From the NCBI GenBank assembly GCA_958295725.1, contig OY282368.1, positions 2,006,001 through 2,070,000 of the forward strand: a DNA stretch of 64,000 nt, given 5' to 3'. Shown piece after piece: positions 26,575-35,349 of this stretch; position 1 is the stretch's first letter, and the number at the start of each line of letters is the position of its first letter. A program made the position numbers and the translations under genes. The stretch is from an uncultured Alphaproteobacteria bacterium. GTDB taxonomy: Bacteria; Pseudomonadota; Alphaproteobacteria; UBA2966. A model generated the notes under the pieces. The model worked only from the letters and a program-made list of their open reading frames with translations, ran no database searches and was not told the origin of the DNA.

Positions 26575-27576
26575 ATGTTCAAGACGCGCGTAACCGAGTT
26601 GTTCGGTATCGAGCATCCGCTCGTTCAGGGCGGCCTTCAGGGCGTGGGCACGGCCGAGCTCGTGTCGGCCGTCGCGAACGCGGGAGCTCTCGGGTTCCTC
26701 ACGGCGCTGACGCAGCCGACGCCCGAGGACCTCGTCAAGGAGATCCAACGCACGCGCGACATGACGGACAAGCCGTTCGGCGTCAATCTGACGATTCTAC
26801 CGACCCTGACGCCGGTCCCCTACGAGGAGTACGCGCGGGCGGCCGTCGAGTCCGGCGTCGGGATCATCGAGACGGCGGGCCGCAATCCGGAACCCTTCAT
26901 GCCCATCTTCAAGGAGGCCGGCGCCAAGACGCTGCACAAGTGCACGTCGGTCCGGCACGGCCTCAAGGCGCAAAGCATCGGTTGCGACGCCGTCGGGGTC
27001 GACGGACTCGAATGCGCGGGTCATCCGGGGGAGGACGACGTGCCCGGGCTCGTGCTCCTGCCGGCCTCGGCCGACAAGATCGACATCCCGATCGTGGCCT
27101 CCGGCGGATTCGCGGACGCGAGAGGCCTGGTCGCGGCGTTGGCCTTGGGCGCCGACGGGATCAACATGGGATCACGGATGGTGGCGACCAGGGAGGCGCC
27201 GGTCCATGACAACGTGAAGCAGTTCATGGTGCGGTGCACCGAACGCGATACGGTTTTGATCTTCCGTAAGCTGCGCAACACCGCCCGAATCCTGAAGAAC
27301 GGCGTGGCGGACAGGATCCGGGAGGTGGAGATCTCGAACCCGGATCACACCATCGACGACCTGATCGACTATGTCTCGGGCGAAAAGAGCCGCAAGGTAC
27401 TGGAGACGGGCGACCTCGAACACGGTGTCATCTGGGGCGGGCAGACGGTCGGCCTCATTCAGGACGTCCCGACGGTCAAGGAGCTCGTCGACCGTATCGC
27501 TTCGGAAGCGGCGGACATCGTGAACGGCCGCCTGGCGGCTCTCATGACGGCGACGCCCCGGCGCGCGACGGCGTAG
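26575..27576 (+). CDS. Nitronate monooxygenase family flavoprotein
   Basis: 333 residues, a FMN-binding TIM barrel of the 2-nitropropane dioxygenase family. Seen: EHPLVQGGLQGVG (N-terminal FMN loop), LGFLTALTQ, PFGVNLTI, the ECAGHPGEDD segment with the catalytic His equivalent, PIVASGGFADARGLVAALALGADG (written here in parts: IVASGGFADARG, ALALGADGINMGSR) and GQTVGLIQDV. It oxidises alkyl nitronates such as propionate-3-nitronate. ATG 26575 has ggaggcagcc in front. 187 bp separate it from the hydratase. Its place in a fatty-acid cluster is common in Proteobacteria, with the physiological link unclear. Confidence 0.9.
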   Translation: MFKTRVTELFGIEHPLVQGGLQGVGTAELVSAVANAGALGFLTALTQPTPEDLVKEIQRTRDMTDKPFGVNLTILPTLTPVPYEEYARAAVESGVGIIETAGRNPEPFMPIFKEAGAKTLHKCTSVRHGLKAQSIGCDAVGVDGLECAGHPGEDDVPGLVLLPASADKIDIPIVASGGFADARGLVAALALGADGINMGSRMVATREAPVHDNVKQFMVRCTERDTVLIFRKLRNTARILKNGVADRIREVEISNPDHTIDDLIDYVSGEKSRKVLETGDLEHGVIWGGQTVGLIQDVPTVKELVDRIASEAADIVNGRLAALMTATPRRATA

Positions 27577-27623
27577 CCCGCCGCCATACCCGCGTTCCGA
27601 CCACCTCCCAGAGGGAGCTCGCC

Positions 27624-29324
27624 ATGACGGACCATAGCTGGCTCAAGAACTATCCGGAGGGCGTGGACTGGAACATGCCGCTCGTCGCCAAGCCGCTGTT
27701 CGCGTTGCTGGACGACGCGGTAGCCCGGTTTCCGGGGCGGCCCTGCATGGACTTCCTGGGCCGGATCTACACTTACGGCGAAGTCGGCGGGCTCGTCGAC
27801 CGCGCCGCGTCCGGATTCCAAAGGCTGGGCATCGAGAAGGGCGCGAAGGTCGGGTTGTTCCTGCCGAACTGTCCGCAGTTCGTGATCTGCTATTACGCCA
27901 TCCTCAAGGCGGGCGGCATCGTGGTGAACTATAGCCCGCTCTACTCCGAGCCGGAACTCCTCCAGCAGATCGAGGATTCCGAGACCGACATCGTGGTGAC
28001 GCTCAATCTCGCGGCGCTCTATCCGAAAGCGCAGGCCATGCTGGAGCGGAGCCGGTTGAGGCTGCTGGTCGTCGGCACCATGAGCGAAGCGCTGCCCTTC
28101 CCCAAGAACTGGCTTTTCCCGCTGGTGAAACGTCGCGACGTCGTCCGGGCGCCCAACGACGCTAGCCACGTGCCGTTCGAGGAGTTGCTCAACAATGACG
28201 GCATGTTCGAGCCCGCGACGGTGGATCCCGGCAACGACGTCGCGGTGCTTCAGTACACGGGCGGCACGACGGGCGCACCGAAAGGCGCCATGCTGACGCA
28301 CGCCAACCTCTTCATCAACTCCGTGCAGTGCGGGGTCTGGTTCCCCGGCCTGGAACCGGGCGCGGAGCGAGTCATGGGCGTGCTGCCGTTCTTCCATGTG
28401 TTCGCCATGACCGCCGTGATGAACATGAGCATCCATCTCGGCGCTGTCATCATCATGCACCCCCGGTTCGAGCTCGACGCGGTGCTCAAGGATATCCCCG
28501 GGAAGAAGCCCACGCTGTTCGACGGCGTGCCGACCATGTTCGGCGCCATCAACGCCCACCCCCGGTTGAAGGACATCGATCTCACGTCGATCAAGGCCTG
28601 CATCTCCGGCGGCGCGCCGCTCCCGGTCGAAGTGAAGCGGCGCTTCGAGGAACTGTCCGGATGCGCGCTGGTGGAGGGTTACGGACTGACGGAGTGTTCC
28701 CCGGTCGCCACGTGCAACCCGTTTTCGAACGGCGCCAAGGCGGGATCGATCGGTCTGCCCATGCCCGGGACCGTAATCGAGATCGTCGACCGCGACGACC
28801 CCGCCAAGGTGCTGCCCCAGGGCGAGACCGGCGAGATCTGCGTCTCCGGCCCCCAGGTCATGGCCGGTTACTGGCGGAACGAGGCGGCCACGCGAGACGT
28901 CATTGTCGATGGCCGGCTGCACACGGGTGACGTGGGATACATGGACGAGGACGGCTACACGTTCATTATTGACCGCATCAAGGACCTCATACTGGTCAGC
29001 GGTTTCAACGTCTACCCGCGCAACGTCGAGGATGGGCTCTATCAGCATCCCGCGGTCGAGGAAGCGACGGTGATCGGCGTGCCGGACGAATACCAAGGCC
29101 AGAGCGTGAAGGCGTTCGTCAAATTGAAGGAAGCCCGGACGCTGACGGAGGCGGAACTGAAAGCGTTCCTCGGGGACAGGCTCGGCCGCCACGAGGTGCC
29201 CAAACACATCGAGTTTCGGGACGCCCTGCCCAAAACCATGATCGGCAAGCTGTCCAAGAAGGAGCTCGTGGCCGAAGAGGAGGCGAAACGGCAAGCATCC
29301 GGAACCGGGACGCCGGCCGCCTGA
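27624..29324 (+). CDS. Long-chain fatty acid--CoA ligase (AMP-forming)
   Basis: 566 residues. AMP-binding P-loop YTGGTTGAPKGAMLTH (~211-226), the VEGYGLTECSPV motif (~352-363), HTGDVGYMDEDGY (~433-445), IKDLILVSGFNVYPRNVED and the C-terminal catalytic lysine in KTMIGKLSKKEL. It activates free fatty acids to acyl-CoA for the preceding dehydrogenase and hydratase. Start ATG 27624, with gagggagctcgcc as ribosome site. FadD-like by architecture; chain-length preference unknown. IS-derived debris follows directly. Confidence 0.93.
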   Translation: MTDHSWLKNYPEGVDWNMPLVAKPLFALLDDAVARFPGRPCMDFLGRIYTYGEVGGLVDRAASGFQRLGIEKGAKVGLFLPNCPQFVICYYAILKAGGIVVNYSPLYSEPELLQQIEDSETDIVVTLNLAALYPKAQAMLERSRLRLLVVGTMSEALPFPKNWLFPLVKRRDVVRAPNDASHVPFEELLNNDGMFEPATVDPGNDVAVLQYTGGTTGAPKGAMLTHANLFINSVQCGVWFPGLEPGAERVMGVLPFFHVFAMTAVMNMSIHLGAVIIMHPRFELDAVLKDIPGKKPTLFDGVPTMFGAINAHPRLKDIDLTSIKACISGGAPLPVEVKRRFEELSGCALVEGYGLTECSPVATCNPFSNGAKAGSIGLPMPGTVIEIVDRDDPAKVLPQGETGEICVSGPQVMAGYWRNEAATRDVIVDGRLHTGDVGYMDEDGYTFIIDRIKDLILVSGFNVYPRNVEDGLYQHPAVEEATVIGVPDEYQGQSVKAFVKLKEARTLTEAELKAFLGDRLGRHEVPKHIEFRDALPKTMIGKLSKKELVAEEEAKRQASGTGTPAA

Positions 29325-29337
29325 CGCGGGCCTCGGG

Positions 29338-29553
29338 CTATTCCGCCGCCACTTCTGGCTATCCGGCGCCCGGTTCGACCGTATCCGGCCGCTGTTGCCC
29401 GACAAGGTTCGCGGCGTGTCCAGGGTCGATGACCGGCGCGTCGTCTCCGGCATCGTCCACGTCATCCGCAACGGCCTCGGGTGGCGCGACGCGCCACCCG
29501 ATACGACCGGTGCGCCCACACCTTCTTCAACGCCATCTGCATCGCCGCTACCG
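29338..29553 (+). mobile_element. Internally deleted IS5-family transposase remnant
   Basis: Reading plus frame from 29341 gives FWLSGARFDRIRPLLPDKVR, then RVDDRRVVSGIVHVIRNG and LGWRDAPP, the N-terminal DUF4096 segment of IS5-type transposases. At about 29500 the sequence jumps, in the +1 frame, to YDRCAHTFFNAICIAA, which is the conserved C-terminal end of the same transposases. Some 150-200 central residues are missing. No terminal inverted repeats are evident. The far end lies on the last codons and stop of the LysR gene. Confidence 0.85.
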
Positions 29554-30411
29554 CTCGCTCTCCAGCGACACGATATGCAGCAGGCCTTCCCGGGCGAGCG
29601 CGACCATGTCCGGGTCGGCGGGATCCACGGAATGCATCATGTAGGCCGGCCGCCTGAAGGTCGGAGCGCCGGTCACACGGTATAGCCGCTTCTCCGCCAG
29701 GTAGGGCCGCACCACCCGCAAGGGGAAGTATCCCGACCCGCCGTTGTCGAGGATATATTGCAGCCCGATGGCGCCGAGACCGACGGAGATCGCCGGAACC
29801 TCGATTTCGGGGAACGCCTTGACGAGTTCCGCGCGGTAATCGGCGCCCCAATCCACGTAGATGTAGTCCTCCACCCAATCGGAGCTGATCCGACGCCTGC
29901 GGGTCGACACCATCACGAGTCGCTCCTCCAGGAGGGTCTCGATGACGAACCCCGACATCATGCGCGGATAATAGAGGACGACGAGGTCGAGGAGGCCGTC
30001 CGATAGTTGCCGCATCAGGCTGGGCGAATAATCGGTCTCCACGTGAAGCGCGACATCCGGCGCCTGGGCTCGCATCCACGGCAACCATCGCGCCACCAGC
30101 CGTTCCCACAGGCTTATCTGCGTGCCGAGGCCGAACAGAGCCCGGTAACCCTCGGGCAGGGCGACCTGTTGCCGGCCCCGCTCCCAGCCCTGGACCACGG
30201 ACGCGGCGTATCGTTCGAAACGCCGGCCGGCGCCGGTCAGCTCGACCCCCGACCGGCTGCGCCGGAACAGTTGACGGTCGAGCCGTTCCTCCAGCCCCTT
30301 GATCCGCGCGCTGACCGTCGACTGGCTGACGTTCAGATTGTCGGCGGCCTGGTTGAAGTTTCCCGTCGCGGCGATCTCGAGAAAGGTCCGCAACTGCTCG
30401 ATGTTCGCCAT
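29548..30411 (-). CDS. LysR family transcriptional regulator
   Basis: 287 residues. The N-terminal helix-turn-helix is seen in FLEIAATGNFNQAADNLNVS and QSTVSARIKGLEERL (residues ~10-45), followed by a substrate-binding domain (VALHVETDYSPSLMRQLSDG, DLVVLYYPRMM). It is divergent from the gamma-butyrobetaine-hydroxylase-like gene (148 bp between starts), the usual place for its target. Its stop codon falls within the IS5-type remnant, so its last residue or two come from the element. The inducer is unknown. Confidence 0.92.
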   Translation of the reverse strand: MANIEQLRTFLEIAATGNFNQAADNLNVSQSTVSARIKGLEERLDRQLFRRSRSGVELTGAGRRFERYAASVVQGWERGRQQVALPEGYRALFGLGTQISLWERLVARWLPWMRAQAPDVALHVETDYSPSLMRQLSDGLLDLVVLYYPRMMSGFVIETLLEERLVMVSTRRRRISSDWVEDYIYVDWGADYRAELVKAFPEIEVPAISVGLGAIGLQYILDNGGSGYFPLRVVRPYLAEKRLYRVTGAPTFRRPAYMMHSVDPADPDMVALAREGLLHIVSLESER

Positions 30412-30559
30412 GGCGTCGGGTCCGGTGACGGATCGAAAGTTTCGATTAGCTCAATTTATTAAATTCGCTTTTCAAATCAACCGGAAAATCGAACATTGCG
30501 CGTCGGAACAGGTCGAAAGCAGACGAAGACTTGGTGCGGGTGTAACGCGGAGTCGTGAC
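30412..30559. promoter_or_regulatory. Divergent promoter region, LysR gene / dioxygenase gene
   Basis: 148 bp with a clear AT-rich island at ~30445-30480 (attagctcaatttattaaat), unlike the flanking GC-rich coding DNA. Such an island between a LysR gene and a divergent enzyme gene is where the regulator's sites and both promoters are expected. No exact operator boundaries can be drawn by eye. Confidence 0.5.
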
Positions 30560-31825
30560 ATGCGGTCGCCAGCAGTATTGGCCGAGCGAATACTTGGCGG
30601 AGTGGCGTGTATTCCGCGCGCTGGTCCCGCTCCGGCGCGCTCCGTTCCGCCGACGGACGCGCCCGCCAGCCCTGCCCCGGGACCGTCGGCGAAAGAGGTC
30701 GGATCGGTCCGCGCCGTGGGCCGATCCCTCGAAGTGACCTGGAACGACGGGAGGTCCTACGCTTTCCCTCTGATCTGGTTGCGGGACAACTGCGATTGCC
30801 CGCGCTGTCTGCATCCGCACACGCGGGAGCGGACGTTCGATCTTCTCACCGTTCCGGAGACGCCGCGCGTGGCCAGCGCCGGACTCGCGGGCCGGGGCGC
30901 GGTGATGGTGCTGTGGGGCGACGACGGCCATACCAGCAAGTACGAGCCGGACTGGCTGCGCCGGTACGCCTTCGAGTCGTCCGACGATGACCTCACGCGG
31001 CCCGATGTCGTGCTGTGGGACGCCAGCCTATCCGGCCATGTGCCCCGGTTCGATTACCGCGCCGTCATGGAAAGCGAGCAAGGCCTCGAGGCTTGGCTCT
31101 CCGCGTTGCTGGGACACGGCGTCGCGGTTGTCGCCGACACGCCGTGTCGCGACCGGGAGGTCGTCCGGGTGACCGAGCGAATCGCCTACGCGCGGCGTTC
31201 CAATTTCGGGGAGCATTTCGAGGTCCAGACCGAAACCAACCCGATCAACAACGCCTACACGGCGCTCAAGCTCCCCAACCACACGGATCTCTGCAATTGG
31301 GAGCGGTCTCCGGGTTACCAGTTCCTCCATTGCCTGGAGAACGCCGCGACCGGCGGGGAGTCTACCCTGGTCGATGGATTCCGCATCGCCGAGGCGCTGC
31401 GTCGAGCGGATGCCGGGGCCTTTCGCGTGCTGTCGACCATGCCGGTGCTGTTCCGTTTCCACGACACCGAATGCGACCTGCGGTTCCATGCTCCGATCGT
31501 CGGACTGGACGGCTCCGGACGTTTCGAACGGATCCGCTTCAACCTCGGGCTCTTCGGCGTTCAGGCCCTGCCACCCGACGAGACCGCGGCGCTCTATGCG
31601 GCCTACCGGAAGTTCGCCCAGCTCGTTCGCGACGACCGCTACCAGATCCGCTTCAGGCTCCGGCCGGGCGATCTGCTCACCTTCGACAACTGGCGGGTGC
31701 TGCACGGACGGCTGGCCTACCAGCCGTCGACCGGCAAACGGCACTTGCAGGGATGCTACGTGGACCGGGACGAGGTGTTGAGCCGCCTGCGCATGTCCAT
31801 CTCCGCCGTCACGGACGCCGCCTGA
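30560..31825 (+). CDS. Gamma-butyrobetaine hydroxylase-like Fe(II)/2-oxoglutarate dioxygenase
   Basis: 421 residues. An N-terminal DUF971 domain carries the zinc ligands in LRDNCDCPRCLHPHTRER (~75-92), as in gamma-butyrobetaine hydroxylase and trimethyllysine hydroxylase. The catalytic TauD domain has the iron ligands HTD in LPNHTDLCNWE (~241-243) and a distal His in NWRVLHGRLAY (~380), with RFRLRPGDLLTFDN before it. In carnitine synthesis this enzyme hydroxylates gamma-butyrobetaine; related substrates are possible. ATG 30560 adds ~45 low-complexity residues before the domain, so a later start cannot be excluded. The adjoining ABC importer may supply a substrate. Confidence 0.85.
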   Translation: MRSPAVLAERILGGVACIPRAGPAPARSVPPTDAPASPAPGPSAKEVGSVRAVGRSLEVTWNDGRSYAFPLIWLRDNCDCPRCLHPHTRERTFDLLTVPETPRVASAGLAGRGAVMVLWGDDGHTSKYEPDWLRRYAFESSDDDLTRPDVVLWDASLSGHVPRFDYRAVMESEQGLEAWLSALLGHGVAVVADTPCRDREVVRVTERIAYARRSNFGEHFEVQTETNPINNAYTALKLPNHTDLCNWERSPGYQFLHCLENAATGGESTLVDGFRIAEALRRADAGAFRVLSTMPVLFRFHDTECDLRFHAPIVGLDGSGRFERIRFNLGLFGVQALPPDETAALYAAYRKFAQLVRDDRYQIRFRLRPGDLLTFDNWRVLHGRLAYQPSTGKRHLQGCYVDRDEVLSRLRMSISAVTDAA

Positions 31826-33505
31826 CTACCGGTCCGCCGACTCCATGACCTGTTCGCCGCGCGCCCTGCGCTTTTCGCGCTCGGCCAGCGTGCGATCGAG
31901 CCAGCCGATCTTCATCTCCGGGACGGACGACAACAACAGGTTCGTATATTCATGATGAGGCGGGGTCAGCACGTCGTTCCTGGCGCCCTGCTCGACGATG
32001 CGTCCCTGTAACATGACCACGATCTCGTCCGAGATCGCCCGTACCGTGGCGAGATCGTGGGTGATGAACATGTAGGACAGATGAAGTTCGTCCTGCAGGC
32101 GCTGAAGGAGCTTGAGTATCTCCTCCGCCACCAACTGATCCAGCGCCGAGGTCACCTCGTCGCAGATGATCAGGTCGGGCTGGGCGGCGAGCGCGCGGGC
32201 GATGCAGACGCGCTGCTTCTGGCCGCCGGACAGTTCGGTCGGGTAGCGATCGATGAAGTCGTCCGGGTCGAGCTCGATCATCTCCAGCAGTTCGCGCACC
32301 CGGTCCTCGCGCTTGCGTCCCGTCAGCCCGAGATAGAACGCGAGCGGCCGCCCGATGATGTCACGCAGGCGCTGGCGCGGGTTCAGGGCCGTATCGGGCA
32401 TCTGATAGATCATCTGGAGACGGCGCAGCATCTCGCGGTTCCGCCCCGGCAGCGCCGGTGGCAGCGCCTCGCCTTCGAAGAAAATCCGGCCCTCCTCCGG
32501 CGGCAGCAGACCCGTGATGACGCGCGCCAACGTGCTCTTGCCGCTACCCGACTCGCCCACGACGGCAACCGTGCGCCGGCGGCCGATCTCCAGATCGACG
32601 TCCTCCAGCACCCGCGCCGACCGGCTGTAGCGCGCGGAGACGCCCTCGATGCGCAGCAGCGGCGCCTCCGACGGCGGGCCCGCGTCGGGCTTGCGATAGG
32701 TGCGCACCGCGAGGAGCTCCCGCGTGTACTTCTCCCTGGGGCGATTGATGATCTGGTCGGCCGTTCCTTCCTCCACGAGATCGCCGTAGCGCAACACCAT
32801 GATGCGATCCGCCATCTGCGCCACGACCGCGAGATCATGGGTGATGTAGATGGCGGCGGCATCGAGATGCCTCACCACGTCCTTGATCGCGGCCAGAACC
32901 TCGATCTGGGTCGTTACGTCGAGGGCCGTGGTCGGTTCGTCGAAGACGATGAGATCGGGCCGGCACGACATGGCCATGGCGGTCATGGCGCGCTGGAGTT
33001 GACCGCCGGAGACCTGGTGGGGATAGCGGTAGCCGATCTGCTCGGGATACGGGAGCTGAAGCCGGCGATAGAGATCCTTGGCGTCGGCCTCGGCCTCGGC
33101 GCGGGACTTCACCCCGTGATGGACCGGCGCCTCGGCGAACTGGTCGATCAGCCGATGCGCCGGGTTGAAGGCCGCCGCCGCGCTCTGCGCGACATAGGCG
33201 ATCCGCACGCCCCGCAGATCACGCTTCCGGTCCTCGGGCGCGCCGCGCAGCTCCATCCCGTCGAACACGATGTCGCCGCCCGACAGGCGGCAACCGGGAC
33301 GCGCGTATCCCATCGCCGCGAGGCCGATGGTCGACTTGCCGGCGCCCGACTCGCCGATCAGTCCGAGCACTTCCCCCCGGTGAAGCACGACGTCCACGCC
33401 ACGGACGATCTCGTTCCATCGCTCGCCCGCCTGTCCCTCGATACGGAGCCCCGTCATCTTCAGCAGGGGTTCGCGGACATCGGTGGTGGAGTCGCCGCTA
33501 TTCAT
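31826..33505 (-). CDS. Peptide/nickel-type ABC transporter ATPase, two ABC domains fused
   Basis: 559 residues with two complete ATPase domains in one chain, replacing separate DppD and DppF subunits. First domain: Walker A GESGAGKST, signature VSGGQLQRAMTAMAM, Walker B LIVFDEPTTALD. Second domain: Walker A GESGSGKSTLARV, signature LSGGQKQRVCIARAL, Walker B LIICDEVTSALD, where Val replaces the usual Pro. The OppD/F-type segment after it (QGARNDVLTPPHHEYTNLLL) is present. The start overlaps the preceding permease gene by 8 bases. It powers uptake of a peptide or peptide-like solute. Confidence 0.92.
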   Translation of the reverse strand: MNSGDSTTDVREPLLKMTGLRIEGQAGERWNEIVRGVDVVLHRGEVLGLIGESGAGKSTIGLAAMGYARPGCRLSGGDIVFDGMELRGAPEDRKRDLRGVRIAYVAQSAAAAFNPAHRLIDQFAEAPVHHGVKSRAEAEADAKDLYRRLQLPYPEQIGYRYPHQVSGGQLQRAMTAMAMSCRPDLIVFDEPTTALDVTTQIEVLAAIKDVVRHLDAAAIYITHDLAVVAQMADRIMVLRYGDLVEEGTADQIINRPREKYTRELLAVRTYRKPDAGPPSEAPLLRIEGVSARYSRSARVLEDVDLEIGRRRTVAVVGESGSGKSTLARVITGLLPPEEGRIFFEGEALPPALPGRNREMLRRLQMIYQMPDTALNPRQRLRDIIGRPLAFYLGLTGRKREDRVRELLEMIELDPDDFIDRYPTELSGGQKQRVCIARALAAQPDLIICDEVTSALDQLVAEEILKLLQRLQDELHLSYMFITHDLATVRAISDEIVVMLQGRIVEQGARNDVLTPPHHEYTNLLLSSVPEMKIGWLDRTLAEREKRRARGEQVMESADR

Positions 33506-34328
33506 CCTTCAATCCGGCCGTTTGATGGAGAAACCAGTCGACGATGAAGTTCACGCCGACCGTCAGCAAGGCGATGGAGGCCGCCGGCAGGATCGGCGTG
33601 AAGTCGCCGAACGTTATCAGGGTCGCGTTGTCGCGCACCATGCTGCCCCAATCCGCCGTCGGCGGCTGGATACCCAGGCCGAGGAAGCTCAAGGCGCTCA
33701 ACAGCAGGAACACGAAGCAGAAGCGCAGGCCGAACTCGGCGACCAGCGGCGGCAGGGCATTGGGCAGCACCTCGCGGCGCATGATCCACCACAGGCCCTC
33801 GCCCCGCAGGCGCGCGACCTCGACGTAGTCCATGACGACGATGTTCATCGCGACCGCGCGCGAGAGACGGAATACGCGCGTGGAGTCGAGCACGGCGATG
33901 ACGACGACCAGGATCGGGATGGCGGTGCCGACGATGGTCAGGATGAGCAGCGCGAAGATGAGCTGGGGGATCGCCATCAGGACGTCGACGACGCGACCGA
34001 TCGCCTGATCGGCCCAGCCGCCGAGAGTCGCGGCCAGGAATCCGGCGACGCAGCCGATGAGGAAGGCCAGAACCGTCGTGATCAAGGCGATACCGATGGT
34101 GTTCCGGGCCCCGTAGATGAGGCGCGTCAGCATATCCCGGCCGAGGTTGTCCGTGCCGAGCAGGAATTCGGAGCTCCAGGGCTCGTACTCCGCGGCGACG
34201 ATCTCGGACTCGCCGTAGGGCGTCAGCACCGGCGCGAAGATCGCAACGACCACGTAGAAGAGGACCACGAGCATCCCGAGACGGGCGCTCCAGGGCGAGT
34301 TTCCGAGAAGGCGGAGGGCGTCCTGCAT
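33498..34328 (-). CDS. ABC transporter permease, DppC/OppC type
   Basis: 276 residues with about six membrane segments. It has the N-terminal OppC segment (SPWSARLGMLVVLFYVVVAI) and LLGTDNLGRDMLTRLIYGAR, a hallmark of DppC/OppC. The coupling loop is EVARLRGEGLWWIMRREVLP. It follows the other permease by 12 bp and overlaps the ATPase gene. Substrate not predictable. Confidence 0.92.
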   Translation of the reverse strand: MQDALRLLGNSPWSARLGMLVVLFYVVVAIFAPVLTPYGESEIVAAEYEPWSSEFLLGTDNLGRDMLTRLIYGARNTIGIALITTVLAFLIGCVAGFLAATLGGWADQAIGRVVDVLMAIPQLIFALLILTIVGTAIPILVVVIAVLDSTRVFRLSRAVAMNIVVMDYVEVARLRGEGLWWIMRREVLPNALPPLVAEFGLRFCFVFLLLSALSFLGLGIQPPTADWGSMVRDNATLITFGDFTPILPAASIALLTVGVNFIVDWFLHQTAGLKDE

Positions 34329-34340
34329 GGCGTTGGCGCG

Positions 34341-35297
34341 CTATCTCGGATGCAGCAGCCGCGGGTTGGTCAGGATCGACAACACGTCGGCGGTCAGGTT
34401 CAGGAGGATGTAGGCGGCGGCGAAGAACAATCCCGTGGCCTGCACCACCGGAATGTCGCGCGTGCGCACCGCGTCGATGAGGAGCTGTCCCAGTCCCGGG
34501 TAGACGAACACCACCTCGACGATGACCACGCCCACCACGAGGTAGGCGAGGTTGATCACCACGACGTTGATGATCGGCGCCAGGGCGTTCGGGAGGGCGT
34601 GCCTCACGATGATGCGGACGCGCGGCAGGCCCTTGAGGTTGGCCATCTCGATATAGGGGCTGGCCATCAGGTTGATGATCGCCGCGCGCGTCATGCGCAT
34701 CATGTGCGCGACGACCACCAGTGTCAGGGTCAGCGCCGGCAGGATGGACCGGTAGACCCGTTCCCAGAATCCGAGCTCCTCGCCGATGTTGGAGATGCTG
34801 GGAAACCAGCCGAGTTGCACGGCCAGGACCAGGATCAGGATGTAGGCGACGAAGAACTCGGGGAAGGAGATCGACGACAGCGTGACGATGTTGACCGCGC
34901 GGTCGTACGGCGTGCCGCGGTAGAGCGCCGCCAGGATCCCCAGTCCGAGCGCCAGGGGGACCGCGACCGCCGCCGAGATGAAGGCGAGGAACAGGGTGTT
35001 CCACAACCGCACGCCCATGAGCTCGGTGATCGCCCGCTTGTTGGCCAGGGAATGGCCCAGATCGCCCTGAAGGATGCCGCCGAGCCAGGCGACGTACCGC
35101 TCGTGCGGCGGCAGGTCGAGCTTGAGCTCCCTCCGGAACGCCGCGACCGTTTCCTCGGTCGCCGCCTGACCGAGGATGGCCTGGGTCAGGTCTCCCGGCA
35201 GCAGCTCGACTCCGAGAAAGATGATCAGCGAGACGACGAAGAGGGTGAGGAGGCCCAGCGCCAGGCGCTGGGCCACCATCGTCAGGATTTGGGTCAC
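34341..35297 (-). CDS. ABC transporter permease, DppB/OppB type
   Basis: 318 residues. It begins with the OppB membrane segment (RLALGLLTLFVVSLIIFLGV), then LLPGDLTQAILGQ; the coupling loop is IEMANLKGLPRVRIIVRHAL, and FVYPGLGQLLIDAV sits near the end. I start at GTG 35297 (VTQILTMVAQRL); ATG 35279 is an alternative six codons in. It lies 52 bp after the binding-protein gene, second in the operon. Confidence 0.9.
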   Translation of the reverse strand: MTQILTMVAQRLALGLLTLFVVSLIIFLGVELLPGDLTQAILGQAATEETVAAFRRELKLDLPPHERYVAWLGGILQGDLGHSLANKRAITELMGVRLWNTLFLAFISAAVAVPLALGLGILAALYRGTPYDRAVNIVTLSSISFPEFFVAYILILVLAVQLGWFPSISNIGEELGFWERVYRSILPALTLTLVVVAHMMRMTRAAIINLMASPYIEMANLKGLPRVRIIVRHALPNALAPIINVVVINLAYLVVGVVIVEVVFVYPGLGQLLIDAVRTRDIPVVQATGLFFAAAYILLNLTADVLSILTNPRLLHPR

Positions 35298-35349
35298 GCC
35301 GCTACGATACGGCCAGTCCCGCGCGATTCCGCGCCGGGCGAGAGTCGCC

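Noticed and set aside
29338..29553. A functional IS5 transposase
   Set aside because: The central catalytic part is missing and the two ends are in different frames.
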